A stretch of 64,000 bases of DNA from Colwellia sp. MB3u-45 (lineage in GTDB: Bacteria; Pseudomonadota; Gammaproteobacteria; Enterobacterales; Alteromonadaceae): the NCBI RefSeq assembly GCF_014077005.1, contig NZ_JACGVC010000035.1, positions 27,918 through 91,917 on the forward strand. Reading direction: 5' to 3'. The position numbers and the translations under genes were made by a program. Below, piece by piece: positions 1-8,883 of the stretch (the stretch's first letter is position 1; each line of letters starts with the position of its first letter). The notes below the pieces were generated by a model. That model saw only the letters and a program-made list of their open reading frames with translations, had not been told where the DNA came from and did not search any database.

Positions 1-628
1 CTTTGGTTGCATGAAAACGCGCGAGGCTTATAAAAGCTATTTACAATCAGCTTTTAAAGGTGAATTAACCAGTTGTGAGTTGCATCACTTGCAACTACAA
101 CAAGATAAAAATATTGCTGACATGGACTTTGGCCAAACAATGGTTTGGTTAAATTATCGTTACTTTATCGCGGTTATGCTGTTTTTCGTTTTATTCGGTG
201 CGGCAGGTGCATTGTTTTATCGCCTATTAACTACGGTAAATGAAAGTGTTAACGCGCAAAACTCTGCTGTGGATGTTGAGGATGAAGATAGCGAAGAGCG
301 GGCTATTGACGACGGCGATGAAGGTGATAAAGCAACGCAACAATTATTATTTTGGGTTGATTGGCTGCCGGTTAGGCTGGTTGCTTTTGGTTATATGTTT
401 GTTGGCCATTTCTCAAAAGCCATGCCGGCTTGGATAGATAACTTATTTGAATTTGAAAAAACGCCAAGCCAAGTCTTAATAAGTGTTGCTCAAATGTCGG
501 AAGACTTTATGGTTGACGCGGATGACTATACTGCAGGGCCTTGTTTATTAGTAAAATTAGCCAAACGTACCTTGTTACTATTTCTAGCGGTAATAGCGGT
601 ATTAACCTTAACCGGTATTATTTCTTAG
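1..628 (+). CDS. ampE: AmpE-like inner membrane protein, 5' end cut by the window edge
   Basis: The reading frame is already open at the window edge (codons read F-G-C before the Met at 11), and only about 208 C-terminal residues are present against roughly 284 in E. coli AmpE, so the true start lies upstream. A membrane segment near residues 50-70 is followed by an acidic linker, then the family-typical stretch LFWVDWLPVRL, a GHFSKAMPAW motif and a C-terminal membrane helix. AmpE is linked in enterobacteria to AmpD and beta-lactamase induction, but its biochemical role is poorly defined. Its position directly before pdhR is the conserved E. coli-type order (without aroP here). Confidence 0.85.
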   Translation, partial: FGCMKTREAYKSYLQSAFKGELTSCELHHLQLQQDKNIADMDFGQTMVWLNYRYFIAVMLFFVLFGAAGALFYRLLTTVNESVNAQNSAVDVEDEDSEERAIDDGDEGDKATQQLLFWVDWLPVRLVAFGYMFVGHFSKAMPAWIDNLFEFEKTPSQVLISVAQMSEDFMVDADDYTAGPCLLVKLAKRTLLLFLAVIAVLTLTGIIS

Positions 629-669
629 TTTTAACTTAAACTAAATTAAAGAAAAGAGAAAAAAGAGAA

Positions 670-773
670 GTTTTAAGCTGTCAGTGCTCAGCTGTCAGCT
701 TAAAACCAAAGCCAAGTTTAATCGTCTACCCATATAGCTAAACTCTTGTTACTGAAAGCTGACAGCTTAAAAC
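670..773. repeat. Palindromic AGCTGTCAG-type repeat, locus 1
   Basis: A perfect 15-bp inverted repeat lies at 670-684 (GTTTTAAGCTGTCAG) and 759-773 (its reverse complement), with an extra internal AGCTGTCAGCTTAAAAC arm at 690-706. The same AGCTGTCAG/CTGACAGCT words form the tandem repeat at 24895-25091. It sits in the 416-bp gap between ampE and pdhR and overlaps no gene. Confidence 0.7.
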
Positions 774-914
774 TTACCGCTTAGAACATAAAACTACCTG
801 TTATCATTTAATTTTCATTTCCACGAAGTGAAATCGAAATCGTTTATTCACGCTGCTACACCGATATCACGAAACTACTTAAGTCGCGTAATTGATTATA
901 AATCACCCACAGTG

Positions 915-943
915 TTTACAACGCTAAAGGCATTTGTTACATT
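915..943 (+). promoter_or_regulatory. Candidate pdhR promoter
   Basis: TTTACA at 915-920 and TACATT at 938-943 are separated by 17 bp, which fits a sigma-70 promoter. The predicted start near 950 lies just upstream of the PdhR operator, as in the E. coli pdhR promoter where the repressor binds downstream of the -10 box. This is inference from motifs only. Confidence 0.5.
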
Positions 944-959
944 ATATTCGAAATTATCA

Positions 960-976
960 AATTGGTAAGACCAATT
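960..976. promoter_or_regulatory. PdhR operator
   Basis: The 17-bp sequence AATTGGTAAGACCAATT is a perfect palindrome around a 3-bp centre and matches the known PdhR box (ATTGGT-N3-ACCAAT). It lies about 70 bp upstream of the pdhR start codon, so autoregulation of pdhR (and read-through control of aceEF) by pyruvate-responsive PdhR is expected. No second box was seen before aceE. Confidence 0.9.
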
Positions 977-1044
977 GACCAAGGTATTTGGAAGTAAAGC
1001 CAGTGGCTTTAGATACCTAATAGTGCAATAACAAAGGATTTTAT

Positions 1045-1830
1045 ATGTCGATTCCGAGTATTAAAAAGCCGGTAAAGCAAGCTAAGTTGTCAGATATTAT
1101 TTTGGCTCAGCTTGAGACTATGATCCTAGAAGGTAGTGTGAAGCCGGGCGAAAAATTACCGGCAGAGCGAGAACTGGCTAAGCAGTTTGATGTTTCGCGT
1201 CCTTCGTTACGTGAAGCCATGCAAAAGTTAGAAGCAAAAAATTTAGTCACTCGTCGTCAAGGTGGCGGCACTTATGTTAGTGATAAGATTTTAAGTGGAC
1301 TGTCAGACCCACTATTTGCCCTAATGGCGAACAATAAAGAATCACAATTTGATTTATTAGAGTTTCGCCATGGTATTGAGGGTATGTCAGCCTATTATGC
1401 GGCTATGCGTGGTACTCAAGCTGACTTTGAAGAAATTCAGCGGAAACATGACAGTATTGGCACCGCGCAATTGGATGACAATTACCGGCTTGAAGCTGAA
1501 GCGGTTTTTGGTTTTTACATTGCTATATGCGCCGCGAGCCACAATGCGGTTATTCTGCATTTAGCCCAGAGTATGGCGCCATTGTTGATTGACAACATTG
1601 AGAAGAATTTAACTATATTGGCTAAGCGACCTGACGTGTTTAGCCAAATATCTGATTATCGTACACGTTTAATGAGTGCGATTGTCAGTGGCAAGCCCCA
1701 AATTGCTTGGGGAGCTAGCCATCGCCATTTAGCCTTCATTGAAGAAGTGCTATTAAAAATGTCGCAGGAAAATAGTCGTATGGAACGCTCAATACGCAGA
1801 ATGAAACGACCGAAAACTGTCAGCAATTAA
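1045..1830 (+). CDS. pdhR: Pyruvate dehydrogenase complex repressor PdhR (GntR/FadR family)
   Basis: This 261-residue GntR-type regulator has an N-terminal winged helix-turn-helix (residues about 10-80, with PGEKLPAERELAKQFDVSRPSLREAM) and an alpha-helical FadR-type effector domain (FCD). E. coli PdhR (254 aa) represses its own operon and releases DNA when pyruvate binds. The start is set by AAAGGA seven bases before the ATG. It is the first gene of the pdhR-aceE-aceF cluster, and a perfect PdhR box lies in its own upstream region. The orthology rests on both sequence and position, so the assignment is strong. Confidence 0.95.
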   Translation: MSIPSIKKPVKQAKLSDIILAQLETMILEGSVKPGEKLPAERELAKQFDVSRPSLREAMQKLEAKNLVTRRQGGGTYVSDKILSGLSDPLFALMANNKESQFDLLEFRHGIEGMSAYYAAMRGTQADFEEIQRKHDSIGTAQLDDNYRLEAEAVFGFYIAICAASHNAVILHLAQSMAPLLIDNIEKNLTILAKRPDVFSQISDYRTRLMSAIVSGKPQIAWGASHRHLAFIEEVLLKMSQENSRMERSIRRMKRPKTVSN

Positions 1831-1979
1831 AAAATGAATGCTTGCCAAGTGCATGATTTATTACTTGAACGGTATAGGTGTGATAAAAAATTACTACGAA
1901 TTAACGTTATCTGTTTAATAACAGCTATCTTTAAACCACTAAATTTACTTAACAAACAACAACTGGAGACTAAGTAATT

Positions 1980-4655
1980 ATGTCTGAGCTCCCAAATCTA
2001 GATATTGATTCAATGGAAACCCAAGAATGGTTAGAATCAATGGAGTCTGTGTTAGAAAACGAAGGGCCGGAACGCGCTCATTTTCTACTTGAAAAGTTAA
2101 TCGATAGAGCCCGTCGTAGCGGTACACATTTACCGTTTGACGCCAAGACGGCTTATGTAAACACCATTCCTCCAGGGTTAGAGCCGCATATGCCGGCTGA
2201 CCAAACCATAGAGGCACGTATTCGTGCTGCTATTCGTTGGAATGCGTTAGTTTTGGTATTACGTGCCTCTAAAAAAGATTTAGACCTAGGTGGCCATATT
2301 GGCAGCTTTGCATCTTCTGCTATGTTATACGATGTTGGCTTTAACCATTTCTTTAAAGCCGCTTCTGAAAAAGATGGTGGCGACTTTATTTTTGCCCAAG
2401 GTCATATCTCTCCAGGTATTTATGCTCGTGCTTTTATGGAAGGACGATTAACCGAAGAGCAAATGAATAATTTCCGCCAAGAATGTGATGGCAAAGGCTT
2501 ATCGTCATATCCTCATCCGCATTTAATGCCAGACTTTTGGCAGTTTCCTACGGTTTCAATGGGCTTAGGTCCACTACAAGCTATTTATACCGCACGTTTT
2601 CTTAAATATTTAACTGACCGTGGTATTAAAGACTGTTCAGACCAACGGGTTTATTGTTTCCTAGGTGACGGTGAAACAGATGAGCCTGAATCACTAGGTG
2701 CTATTGGTTTAGCAACACGTGAAGGTTTAGATAATTTAACTTTTATTATCAACTGTAACTTACAGCGCTTAGATGGCCCTGTTCGTGGTAACGGTAAAAT
2801 TATTCAAGAGCTTGAAGGCACATTTCGCGGCGCAGGCTGGGAAGTGGTAAAAGTTATTTGGGGTTCTTACTGGGATGCGTTAATTGCCCGTGACACTTCA
2901 GGTAAATTATTACAGTTAATGAGTGAAACCGTTGACGGTGAATACCAAAACTGTAAAGCCAAAGGGGGTAAATACACCCGCGAGAACTTCTTCAATAAAT
3001 ACCCTGAAACTGCTGCACTAGTGGCGAATATGTCAGATGAAGATATTTACCGTTTAAACCGTGGTGGTCATGATCCAGTGAAAGTTTATGCGGCTTATAA
3101 AAAAGCCCAAAACACTAAGGGTCGCCCAACCGTTATCTTAGCTAAAACGGTTAAAGGTTTTGGTTTAGGTGCTTCAGGTGAAGCCTTAAATATTGCTCAT
3201 AACGTGAAGAAAATGGACCTTGATTCGCTTAAGCATTACCGTGATCGTTTCAATATTCCAGTTAGTGATGAAAATATTGCTGATTTACCTTTCTTCAAGT
3301 TCTCAGAAGAAAGTGAAGAGTTTCAGTACATGAAAGCACGCCGAGAAGCCTTAGGCGGTTCATTACCTGCACGTCGTCAGCAAGCCGAAGAGTCACTTGA
3401 TATTCCAGCATTAAAAATATTTGAGCCGATTTTAAAAGGCTCAGGTGAACGTGAAGTATCTTCAACCATGACTTTTGTTCGGGTACTTAACAGCTTATTA
3501 AAAGACAAGAAAATTGGTAAGCGTATTGTGCCTATTATTCCTGACGAAGCGCGTACTTTTGGTATGGAAGGTTTATTCCGCCAAGTAGGTATTTATGCTA
3601 GCGAAGGTCAAAAATATGTGCCACAAGATGCTGACCAAGTCGCTTATTACCGTGAAGACAAGAAAGGCCAAGTGTTACAAGAAGGGATTAACGAGCTAGG
3701 TGCTATGGCGTCTTGGGTTGCTTCAGGTACTTCTTATTCAACGTGTAACGCGACCACTATTCCATTCTACATTTACTACTCAATGTTTGGTTTCCAACGT
3801 GTGGGTGATTTAGCATGGGCCGCGGCTGATAGCCAAACGCGCGGTTTCTTATTAGGTGCTACTGCCGGTAGAACCACGCTTAATGGTGAAGGTTTACAAC
3901 ATCAAGATGGTCATTCACACGTACAAGCGGGTTTAATTCCTAACTGTGTGACTTACGATCCAACTTACGGTTATGAAATTGCCGTTATTGTGCGTGAAGG
4001 TTTACGTCGTATGTATGAAGAAAATGAAAATATTTTCTTCTACTTAACGCTAATGAATGAAAACTATCAACATCCGGCGATGCCAGAAAACAAAACAGTT
4101 GAAGATGAAATCATTAAAGGTATTTACCAACTTGAACGCGTTGAAGCTAAAAAAGCTAAAGCGAATGTGCAATTAATGGGCTCAGGTACTATTTTACAAA
4201 AAGTGCGTCAAGCTGCACAAATTTTGTCAGCAGACTATGGTGTATCAAGTGATGTTTATTCAGTAACTTCGTTTAATGAATTAGCCCGTGAAGGCCAAGC
4301 AGTAACGCGCTGGAATATGTTACACCCAGAAAGTAAGCAACAAACAGCCTATATTTCTAAGGTAATTACGAGCGATAAAGGCCCAGCGATTGCCGCAACT
4401 GATTATGTTAAAAACTATTCTGATCAAGTACGTGCTTATATCAATACTGAGTATCGTGTTCTAGGTACTGACGGTTTTGGTCGTAGTGACAGCCGTGATA
4501 ATTTGCGTCAACATTTTGAAGTGGATCAAAACTACATTGTTGTTGCTGCACTTTATGAATTGGCTAACCGTGGTGATATTAAACACGCTGTGGTAAGTGA
4601 AGCGATTAAACGCTTTAATATTAACGCTGACAAACTTAACCCGCTTTACGCGTAA
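1980..4655 (+). CDS. aceE: Pyruvate dehydrogenase E1 component (homodimeric type)
   Basis: At 891 residues it is close to E. coli AceE (887). It performs thiamine-diphosphate-dependent decarboxylation of pyruvate and reductive acetylation of the lipoyl group on AceF. The ThDP/Mg-binding motif GDGETDEPE followed by the downstream NCN is clear, and the start MSELPNLDIDSMETQEW aligns with other AceE N-termini. GGAG lies 11 bases before the ATG. The gap from pdhR is 149 bp and that to aceF is 25 bp, consistent with co-transcription with aceF. No lesion is visible. Confidence 0.98.
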   Translation: MSELPNLDIDSMETQEWLESMESVLENEGPERAHFLLEKLIDRARRSGTHLPFDAKTAYVNTIPPGLEPHMPADQTIEARIRAAIRWNALVLVLRASKKDLDLGGHIGSFASSAMLYDVGFNHFFKAASEKDGGDFIFAQGHISPGIYARAFMEGRLTEEQMNNFRQECDGKGLSSYPHPHLMPDFWQFPTVSMGLGPLQAIYTARFLKYLTDRGIKDCSDQRVYCFLGDGETDEPESLGAIGLATREGLDNLTFIINCNLQRLDGPVRGNGKIIQELEGTFRGAGWEVVKVIWGSYWDALIARDTSGKLLQLMSETVDGEYQNCKAKGGKYTRENFFNKYPETAALVANMSDEDIYRLNRGGHDPVKVYAAYKKAQNTKGRPTVILAKTVKGFGLGASGEALNIAHNVKKMDLDSLKHYRDRFNIPVSDENIADLPFFKFSEESEEFQYMKARREALGGSLPARRQQAEESLDIPALKIFEPILKGSGEREVSSTMTFVRVLNSLLKDKKIGKRIVPIIPDEARTFGMEGLFRQVGIYASEGQKYVPQDADQVAYYREDKKGQVLQEGINELGAMASWVASGTSYSTCNATTIPFYIYYSMFGFQRVGDLAWAAADSQTRGFLLGATAGRTTLNGEGLQHQDGHSHVQAGLIPNCVTYDPTYGYEIAVIVREGLRRMYEENENIFFYLTLMNENYQHPAMPENKTVEDEIIKGIYQLERVEAKKAKANVQLMGSGTILQKVRQAAQILSADYGVSSDVYSVTSFNELAREGQAVTRWNMLHPESKQQTAYISKVITSDKGPAIAATDYVKNYSDQVRAYINTEYRVLGTDGFGRSDSRDNLRQHFEVDQNYIVVAALYELANRGDIKHAVVSEAIKRFNINADKLNPLYA

Positions 4656-4680
4656 TTAAGACTAGATAAGGAATTAACAA

Positions 4681-6363
4681 ATGTCTGATATTGAAAAAAT
4701 TCTAGTCCCAGATGTCGGTGGCGATGAAGTAGAAGTTATCGAAATATGCTTTGCAGTCGGCGATAGTTTAGAGGCTGACGAAGGTATTATTACGGTTGAA
4801 ACAGATAAAGCCTCAATGGATATTCCAGCTCCGTTTGCTGGTGAACTTGTTGCCCTGTCAGTTAAAGTGGGCGATAAGATCAAAGAAGGTGATGTGATTG
4901 CCGAGATGAAAGGTACAGCAACAGCATCGACTGAAGCACCAGCAGAAGTTGCAGCTGAGCCAGAAGCTGAAGCAGCAAAAGAAGAAGCACCTGCAGCCGA
5001 GCCAACGCCAGAAAAATCGCCAGAAAAAGCGCCTGTTGCGGCTGCCAGTAGTGAAGTTATCGACATCCTAGTACCTGATATTGGTGAAGATGGTGAAGTT
5101 GACGTTATTGAAGTTTTGGTGGCTGTTGGTGATGTTATTGAAGCTGAAGATGGCTTGATCACCCTAGAAACTGATAAAGCGACTATGGATGTACCGTCAC
5201 CGCATGCCGGAACGGTAAAAGAAGTTTTCATTAATACCGGTGATAAAGTTAAGCAAGGCTCTATTGTTATTAAACTTGAAACTTCATCGGGTGCATCGGG
5301 TGCACCTGTTGACGTTGATGAGCCTGTAGCAGAACCAGTAGCGGCTCCAGTGGCCGCTCCTGTAGCACCAGCACCGGCGGCTAAAAAGCCAGCGCCAGTG
5401 CCACATCATCCACAAGTGGGTCTAACCAATGCGGGTGCTATTTATACTTCACCTTCAATTCGTCGTTTAGCACGTGAATTTGGTGTTGATTTATCATTAG
5501 TTAAAGGTACTGGCCGTAAAAACCGTATTTTAAAAGAAGATGTGCAGTCATATGTTAAATATGAATTGTCTCGTCCAAAAGCAAATGCGGGTAGTTCAGT
5601 AGCGTCTGGAGAAGGTGGTTTACAAGTTGTTAGCGCGAAACAAATTGATTTCTCTAAGTTTGGTGAAGTTGAAACAAAAGCACTAACACGTATTCAGAAA
5701 ATCTCTGGACCATTTTTACATCGTAACTGGGTCACTATTCCACATGTAACCCAATTTGATGAAGCTGATATCACGAATGTTGAAGCCTTCCGCAAAGAGC
5801 AAAACGTTATTTGTGAAAAGCAAAAGCTGGGTTTTAAAATTACGCCACTGGTGTTTATTTTAAAAGCAGCAGCAGATGCACTGCGTACTTTCCCAGTATT
5901 CAACTCTAGTTTGAGTGCCGATGGTGAAAGCTTGATCCTTAAAAAGTATATTCACATTGGTGTGGCAGTTGATACACCTAATGGCTTGGTTGTGCCCGTG
6001 GTACGTGATGTTGATCAAAAAGGTATTCACCAGTTATCACGTGAATTACTTGAAATCAGTATGAAAGCACGTGACGGCAAGCTAAAAGCAAATGATATGC
6101 AAGGCGGTTGTTTTACTATTTCAAGCCTTGGCGGTATTGGTGGTACAGCATTTACGCCAATTGTTAACGCGCCAGAAGTAGCAATTTTAGGTGTTTCTAA
6201 ATCAGAAATGAAACCTAAGTGGAATGGTAAAGACTTTGAGCCTAAGTTAATGTTGCCATTGTCTATGTCCTACGACCATCGTGTAATTGACGGCGCGTTA
6301 GCGGCGCGGTTTACTGTACACCTAGCGGGCGTAATGAGTGACATCAGAAAACTCATTTTATAA
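4681..6363 (+). CDS. aceF: Dihydrolipoamide acetyltransferase, E2 of pyruvate dehydrogenase, with two lipoyl domains
   Basis: This 560-residue E2 transfers acetyl groups from lipoyl-lysine to CoA and forms the complex core. Domains in order are lipoyl 1 (modified Lys about 43 in ETDKASM), an Ala/Pro/Glu-rich linker, lipoyl 2 (Lys about 166 in ETDKATM), a second Ala/Pro linker, the E1/E3-binding domain (SPSIRRLAREFGVDL) and the catalytic domain with His about 533 in the SYDHRVIDG motif. E. coli AceF has three lipoyl domains, so this form is one shorter. It follows aceE by 25 bp and ends 34 bp before a terminator hairpin. Confidence 0.97.
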   Translation: MSDIEKILVPDVGGDEVEVIEICFAVGDSLEADEGIITVETDKASMDIPAPFAGELVALSVKVGDKIKEGDVIAEMKGTATASTEAPAEVAAEPEAEAAKEEAPAAEPTPEKSPEKAPVAAASSEVIDILVPDIGEDGEVDVIEVLVAVGDVIEAEDGLITLETDKATMDVPSPHAGTVKEVFINTGDKVKQGSIVIKLETSSGASGAPVDVDEPVAEPVAAPVAAPVAPAPAAKKPAPVPHHPQVGLTNAGAIYTSPSIRRLAREFGVDLSLVKGTGRKNRILKEDVQSYVKYELSRPKANAGSSVASGEGGLQVVSAKQIDFSKFGEVETKALTRIQKISGPFLHRNWVTIPHVTQFDEADITNVEAFRKEQNVICEKQKLGFKITPLVFILKAAADALRTFPVFNSSLSADGESLILKKYIHIGVAVDTPNGLVVPVVRDVDQKGIHQLSRELLEISMKARDGKLKANDMQGGCFTISSLGGIGGTAFTPIVNAPEVAILGVSKSEMKPKWNGKDFEPKLMLPLSMSYDHRVIDGALAARFTVHLAGVMSDIRKLIL

Positions 6364-6396
6364 GTTACCTGAATAAGTCAGTGAGATAAGATAAAG

Positions 6397-6433
6397 TGGG
6401 TAAAGTAATTAATTTTCACTTTACCCATTTTTT
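6397..6433 (+). terminator. Rho-independent terminator after aceF
   Basis: A 10-bp perfect stem TGGGTAAAGT / ACTTTACCCA (6397-6406 and 6418-6427) is followed by a run of six T. It separates aceF from lpd, implying that lpd also has its own promoter. Confidence 0.85.
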
Positions 6434-6458
6434 GCACATATTTACTGATTTAAAGATG

Positions 6459-6501
6459 GCGATCTTTGTGCGCTTTAAGTAAGATCGCAAACAAGTACAA
6501 T
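6459..6501 (+). promoter_or_regulatory. Candidate lpd promoter with an inverted repeat
   Basis: TACAAT at 6496-6501 could be a -10 box with a weak CTTTAA at 6473-6478 (17-bp spacing). A perfect 8-bp inverted repeat, GCGATCTT at 6459-6466 and AAGATCGC at 6481-6488, straddles the presumed -35 region and could be an operator. This is motif-based inference only. Confidence 0.35.
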
Positions 6502-6604
6502 AGAGTAATATGCTGAAAATATTAATGGTTAATGCTGTTAATAAAAGCTCGGCAAATATAGGCTGGCAACACCAGCAATAAACACATAAATTTTTGAGGT
6601 TAGC

Positions 6605-8035
6605 ATGAGTAACGATATTAAAACTCAAGTAGTAGTTTTAGGTGCAGGTCCTGGCGGCTATTCAGCAGCATTTCGCGCAGCAGATTTAGGTTTAGACGTA
6701 GTGATAGTTGAAAACCGTGAAACGCTTGGTGGCGTGTGTTTGAATGTGGGTTGTATCCCATCAAAAGCACTTTTACACGTAGCTAAAGTTATTGACGATG
6801 CAGCAGCAATGGCATCTCATGGCGTTACTTTTGGTGCACCTAAAATTGATTTAGACAAAATTCGTGGCTGGAAAGAAAGTGTTGTTGGTCAATTAACTGG
6901 TGGTTTAGGCGGTATGGCTAAAGCCCGTAAAGTTAAAACGGTATTTGGTTACGGTAAATTTACTTCAGATAAAACTGTTGAAGTAGAAGGCGCTGATGGC
7001 AAAACGACGATCACTTTTGATAATGCGATTATTGCCGCAGGTTCATCAGTAGTTAATTTACCTTTCGTACCTACTGAAGACCCACGTGTTATCGACTCAA
7101 CCGGTGCTTTAGAGCTGAAAGATATACCCGGCGAAATGTTAGTACTTGGTGGTGGCATTATTGGCCTAGAAATGGGTACAGTTTATAGAGCCTTAGGCTC
7201 AAATGTTTCAGTGGTAGAGTTTGCTGATCAGTTAGTCCCAGCTGCCGATAAAGATATTGTTCAAGCTTACACTAAGTTTAACAGTAAAAAATTCAACATC
7301 ATGTTGTCAACCAAAGTGGTTGCTGTTGATGCGAAAGATGACGGCTTGTATGTTACTTTTGAAGGTAAAAATGCCCCGAAAGAACAAGTACGTTACGACA
7401 AAATTTTAATGGCTGTTGGCCGTAAGCCAAACGGTCACTTAGTTGCTGCAGATAAAGCGGGTGTTAATGTTGATGAACGTGGCTTTATCAACGTAACTAA
7501 TGAGTTACGTACTAATGTTGCTCATATCTTCGCTATTGGTGATGTTATTGGCCAACCTATGCTTGCGCATAAAGCGGTACATGAAGGACATTGCGCTGCT
7601 GAAGTTATCTCTGGTAAGAAACATACTTTTGAACCGCGTTGTATTCCATCAGTGGCTTATACCGACCCAGAAATGGCTTGGGCTGGCGTAACAGAACGTG
7701 AAGCAAAAGAGCAAGGTTTAAATGTTGAAGTGTCTAACTTCCCTTGGGCTGCTTCTGGTCGTGCTATTGCTTCTGCGCGTACTGAAGGTAAAACTAAGAT
7801 GATTTTCGACAAAGAAACTGGCCGTGTTTTAGGTGGTGCTATTGTCGGTATTAACGCCGGTGAAATGCTAGGCGAAATTTGTTTAGCGATTGAAATGGGC
7901 GCAGATGCTGAAGATGTTGGTTTAACTATTCATGCTCACCCAACCTTAAATGAATCAATCGGTCTAGCGGCAGAGATTTTTGAAGGTTCAATCACTGATT
8001 TACCGAATGCGAAAGCAGTGAAAAAGAAAAAATAA
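6605..8035 (+). CDS. lpd: Dihydrolipoamide dehydrogenase (E3)
   Basis: The 476-residue flavoprotein reoxidises dihydrolipoamide in the pyruvate, and probably the 2-oxoglutarate, dehydrogenase complexes. It shows the FAD-binding GAGPGGYSAAFRAAD fold, the redox disulfide GGVCLNVGCIPSK, an NAD-binding LGGGIIGLEMG and the C-terminal HAHPTLNE motif with the catalytic His. GAGG precedes the ATG. Length matches E. coli Lpd (474). A terminator upstream and a strong one downstream make it a separate transcriptional unit able to serve several complexes. Confidence 0.98.
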   Translation: MSNDIKTQVVVLGAGPGGYSAAFRAADLGLDVVIVENRETLGGVCLNVGCIPSKALLHVAKVIDDAAAMASHGVTFGAPKIDLDKIRGWKESVVGQLTGGLGGMAKARKVKTVFGYGKFTSDKTVEVEGADGKTTITFDNAIIAAGSSVVNLPFVPTEDPRVIDSTGALELKDIPGEMLVLGGGIIGLEMGTVYRALGSNVSVVEFADQLVPAADKDIVQAYTKFNSKKFNIMLSTKVVAVDAKDDGLYVTFEGKNAPKEQVRYDKILMAVGRKPNGHLVAADKAGVNVDERGFINVTNELRTNVAHIFAIGDVIGQPMLAHKAVHEGHCAAEVISGKKHTFEPRCIPSVAYTDPEMAWAGVTEREAKEQGLNVEVSNFPWAASGRAIASARTEGKTKMIFDKETGRVLGGAIVGINAGEMLGEICLAIEMGADAEDVGLTIHAHPTLNESIGLAAEIFEGSITDLPNAKAVKKKK

Positions 8036-8079
8036 TTAGTTAATGTAAGCTTTAACTTAACTGTTAAGTGCATTAATTG

Positions 8080-8107
8080 AAAAGCCAGCAACACTGCTGG
8101 CTTTTTT
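8080..8107 (+). terminator. Rho-independent terminator after lpd
   Basis: The stem AAAAGCCAGCA / TGCTGGCTTTT has a 4-base loop (ACAC) and a T-run. It lies 45 bp after the lpd stop codon. Confidence 0.92.
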
Positions 8108-8253
8108 GTGTTTTAATTTTGGCTATAGCCATAGGCTTTATCTGTGATTATACTTACGATGTTTTTACTTAAAAATACACTAGCCTGCATTTTTAAGTGG
8201 AACAGGTATTACGGCTGAGGCTAAAATTAATTTTTATTTATAAGGAGATTTAG

Positions 8254-8598
8254 ATGATGAAAAAATCAATGTGCCTATTGTTAGCGCTGTTGTTAACGGC
8301 ATGTGCGAACAATATTAATACCCCCAACGGCGCCTCTCAGTGGGACTTTGACCATCAAGTACAATTTAAACAAACCGACTTAAAAAATGGTAAATACCAC
8401 CTACAAGTCATCACCAAACAAAGTACAGAATTTAGTAAATTAGCCACTTTTCTTATGCGCCAATCATTACGACTATGCAAAAGTTATGGTTTTAAAATTG
8501 AAGTGCTAGAAGGTGTTGAGCGCTTTGATGATAAATTGTCATTTCCTAATATGATCATGCCGTCTTTATCAGCTAATATTGAATGTCCTACTTCATAA
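8254..8598 (+). CDS. Small predicted lipoprotein of unknown function
   Basis: This 114-residue protein begins with a lysine-containing, Leu-rich signal peptide ending in a lipobox (LLTAC, Cys about 17), so it should be lipid-anchored in the cell envelope. The rest is a short globular domain with two further Cys residues (LRLCKSYGF and the C-terminal IECPTS). AAGGAG lies six bases before the first of two adjacent ATG codons. I do not recognise the family. It stands alone between the lpd terminator and a repeat element, so context gives no function. Confidence 0.8.
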   Translation: MMKKSMCLLLALLLTACANNINTPNGASQWDFDHQVQFKQTDLKNGKYHLQVITKQSTEFSKLATFLMRQSLRLCKSYGFKIEVLEGVERFDDKLSFPNMIMPSLSANIECPTS

Positions 8599-8601
8599 TA
8601 T

Positions 8602-8768
8602 AGTCTTACCAATCTCACTAATTTCATGATCATTTTACCGGGTTAAAATAACGCACTACTGCGTTATTTCTTTAATAATTAGAACAACTCGTGAGTACCG
8701 TAAATAGCTTATATTGGGTTTTTTCGCTACCTATAAAGTAGAGCAGATAATTAATGAAACGGGTGTTA
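8602..8768. repeat. MITE-like interspersed element, copy 1
   Basis: The copy runs from (T)CTTACCAATCTCACTAA to ACGGGTGTTA and aligns along its length with the reverse complement of the element at 14835-15000, including the shared words AATAATTAGAACAACT and TATAAAGTAGA. It contains a perfect 10-bp hairpin AAATAACGCA-CTAC-TGCGTTATTT at 8646-8669. Its right end has diverged from the ATTGGTATTA consensus. Confidence 0.75.
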
Positions 8769-8794
8769 GCAAATAATAATTACTGAATAGACAT

Positions 8795-8835
8795 AAAAAA
8801 AGGGCTACTTTACCGCATGGTAAAGTAGCCCTTTT
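8795..8835 (-). terminator. Bidirectional terminator hairpin downstream of the aconitase paralogue
   Basis: A 17-bp stem (AAAAGGGCTACTTTACC / its complement) with a GCAT loop is flanked by A-runs and T-runs. It lies about 50 bp past the stop codon of the minus-strand aconitase gene and could also stop plus-strand transcripts. Confidence 0.9.
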
Positions 8836-8883
8836 GCTTAATCGTTTTTAGCTATTTGCTTTCAGATCTTAAAAGGTATGAGC

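Noticed and set aside
4674..5231. 185-residue open frame on the minus strand inside aceF
   Set aside because: It is Ser/Ala/Thr-rich low-complexity sequence opposite the lipoyl domains and Ala/Pro linker of a clear aceF gene; no ribosome site or family match.
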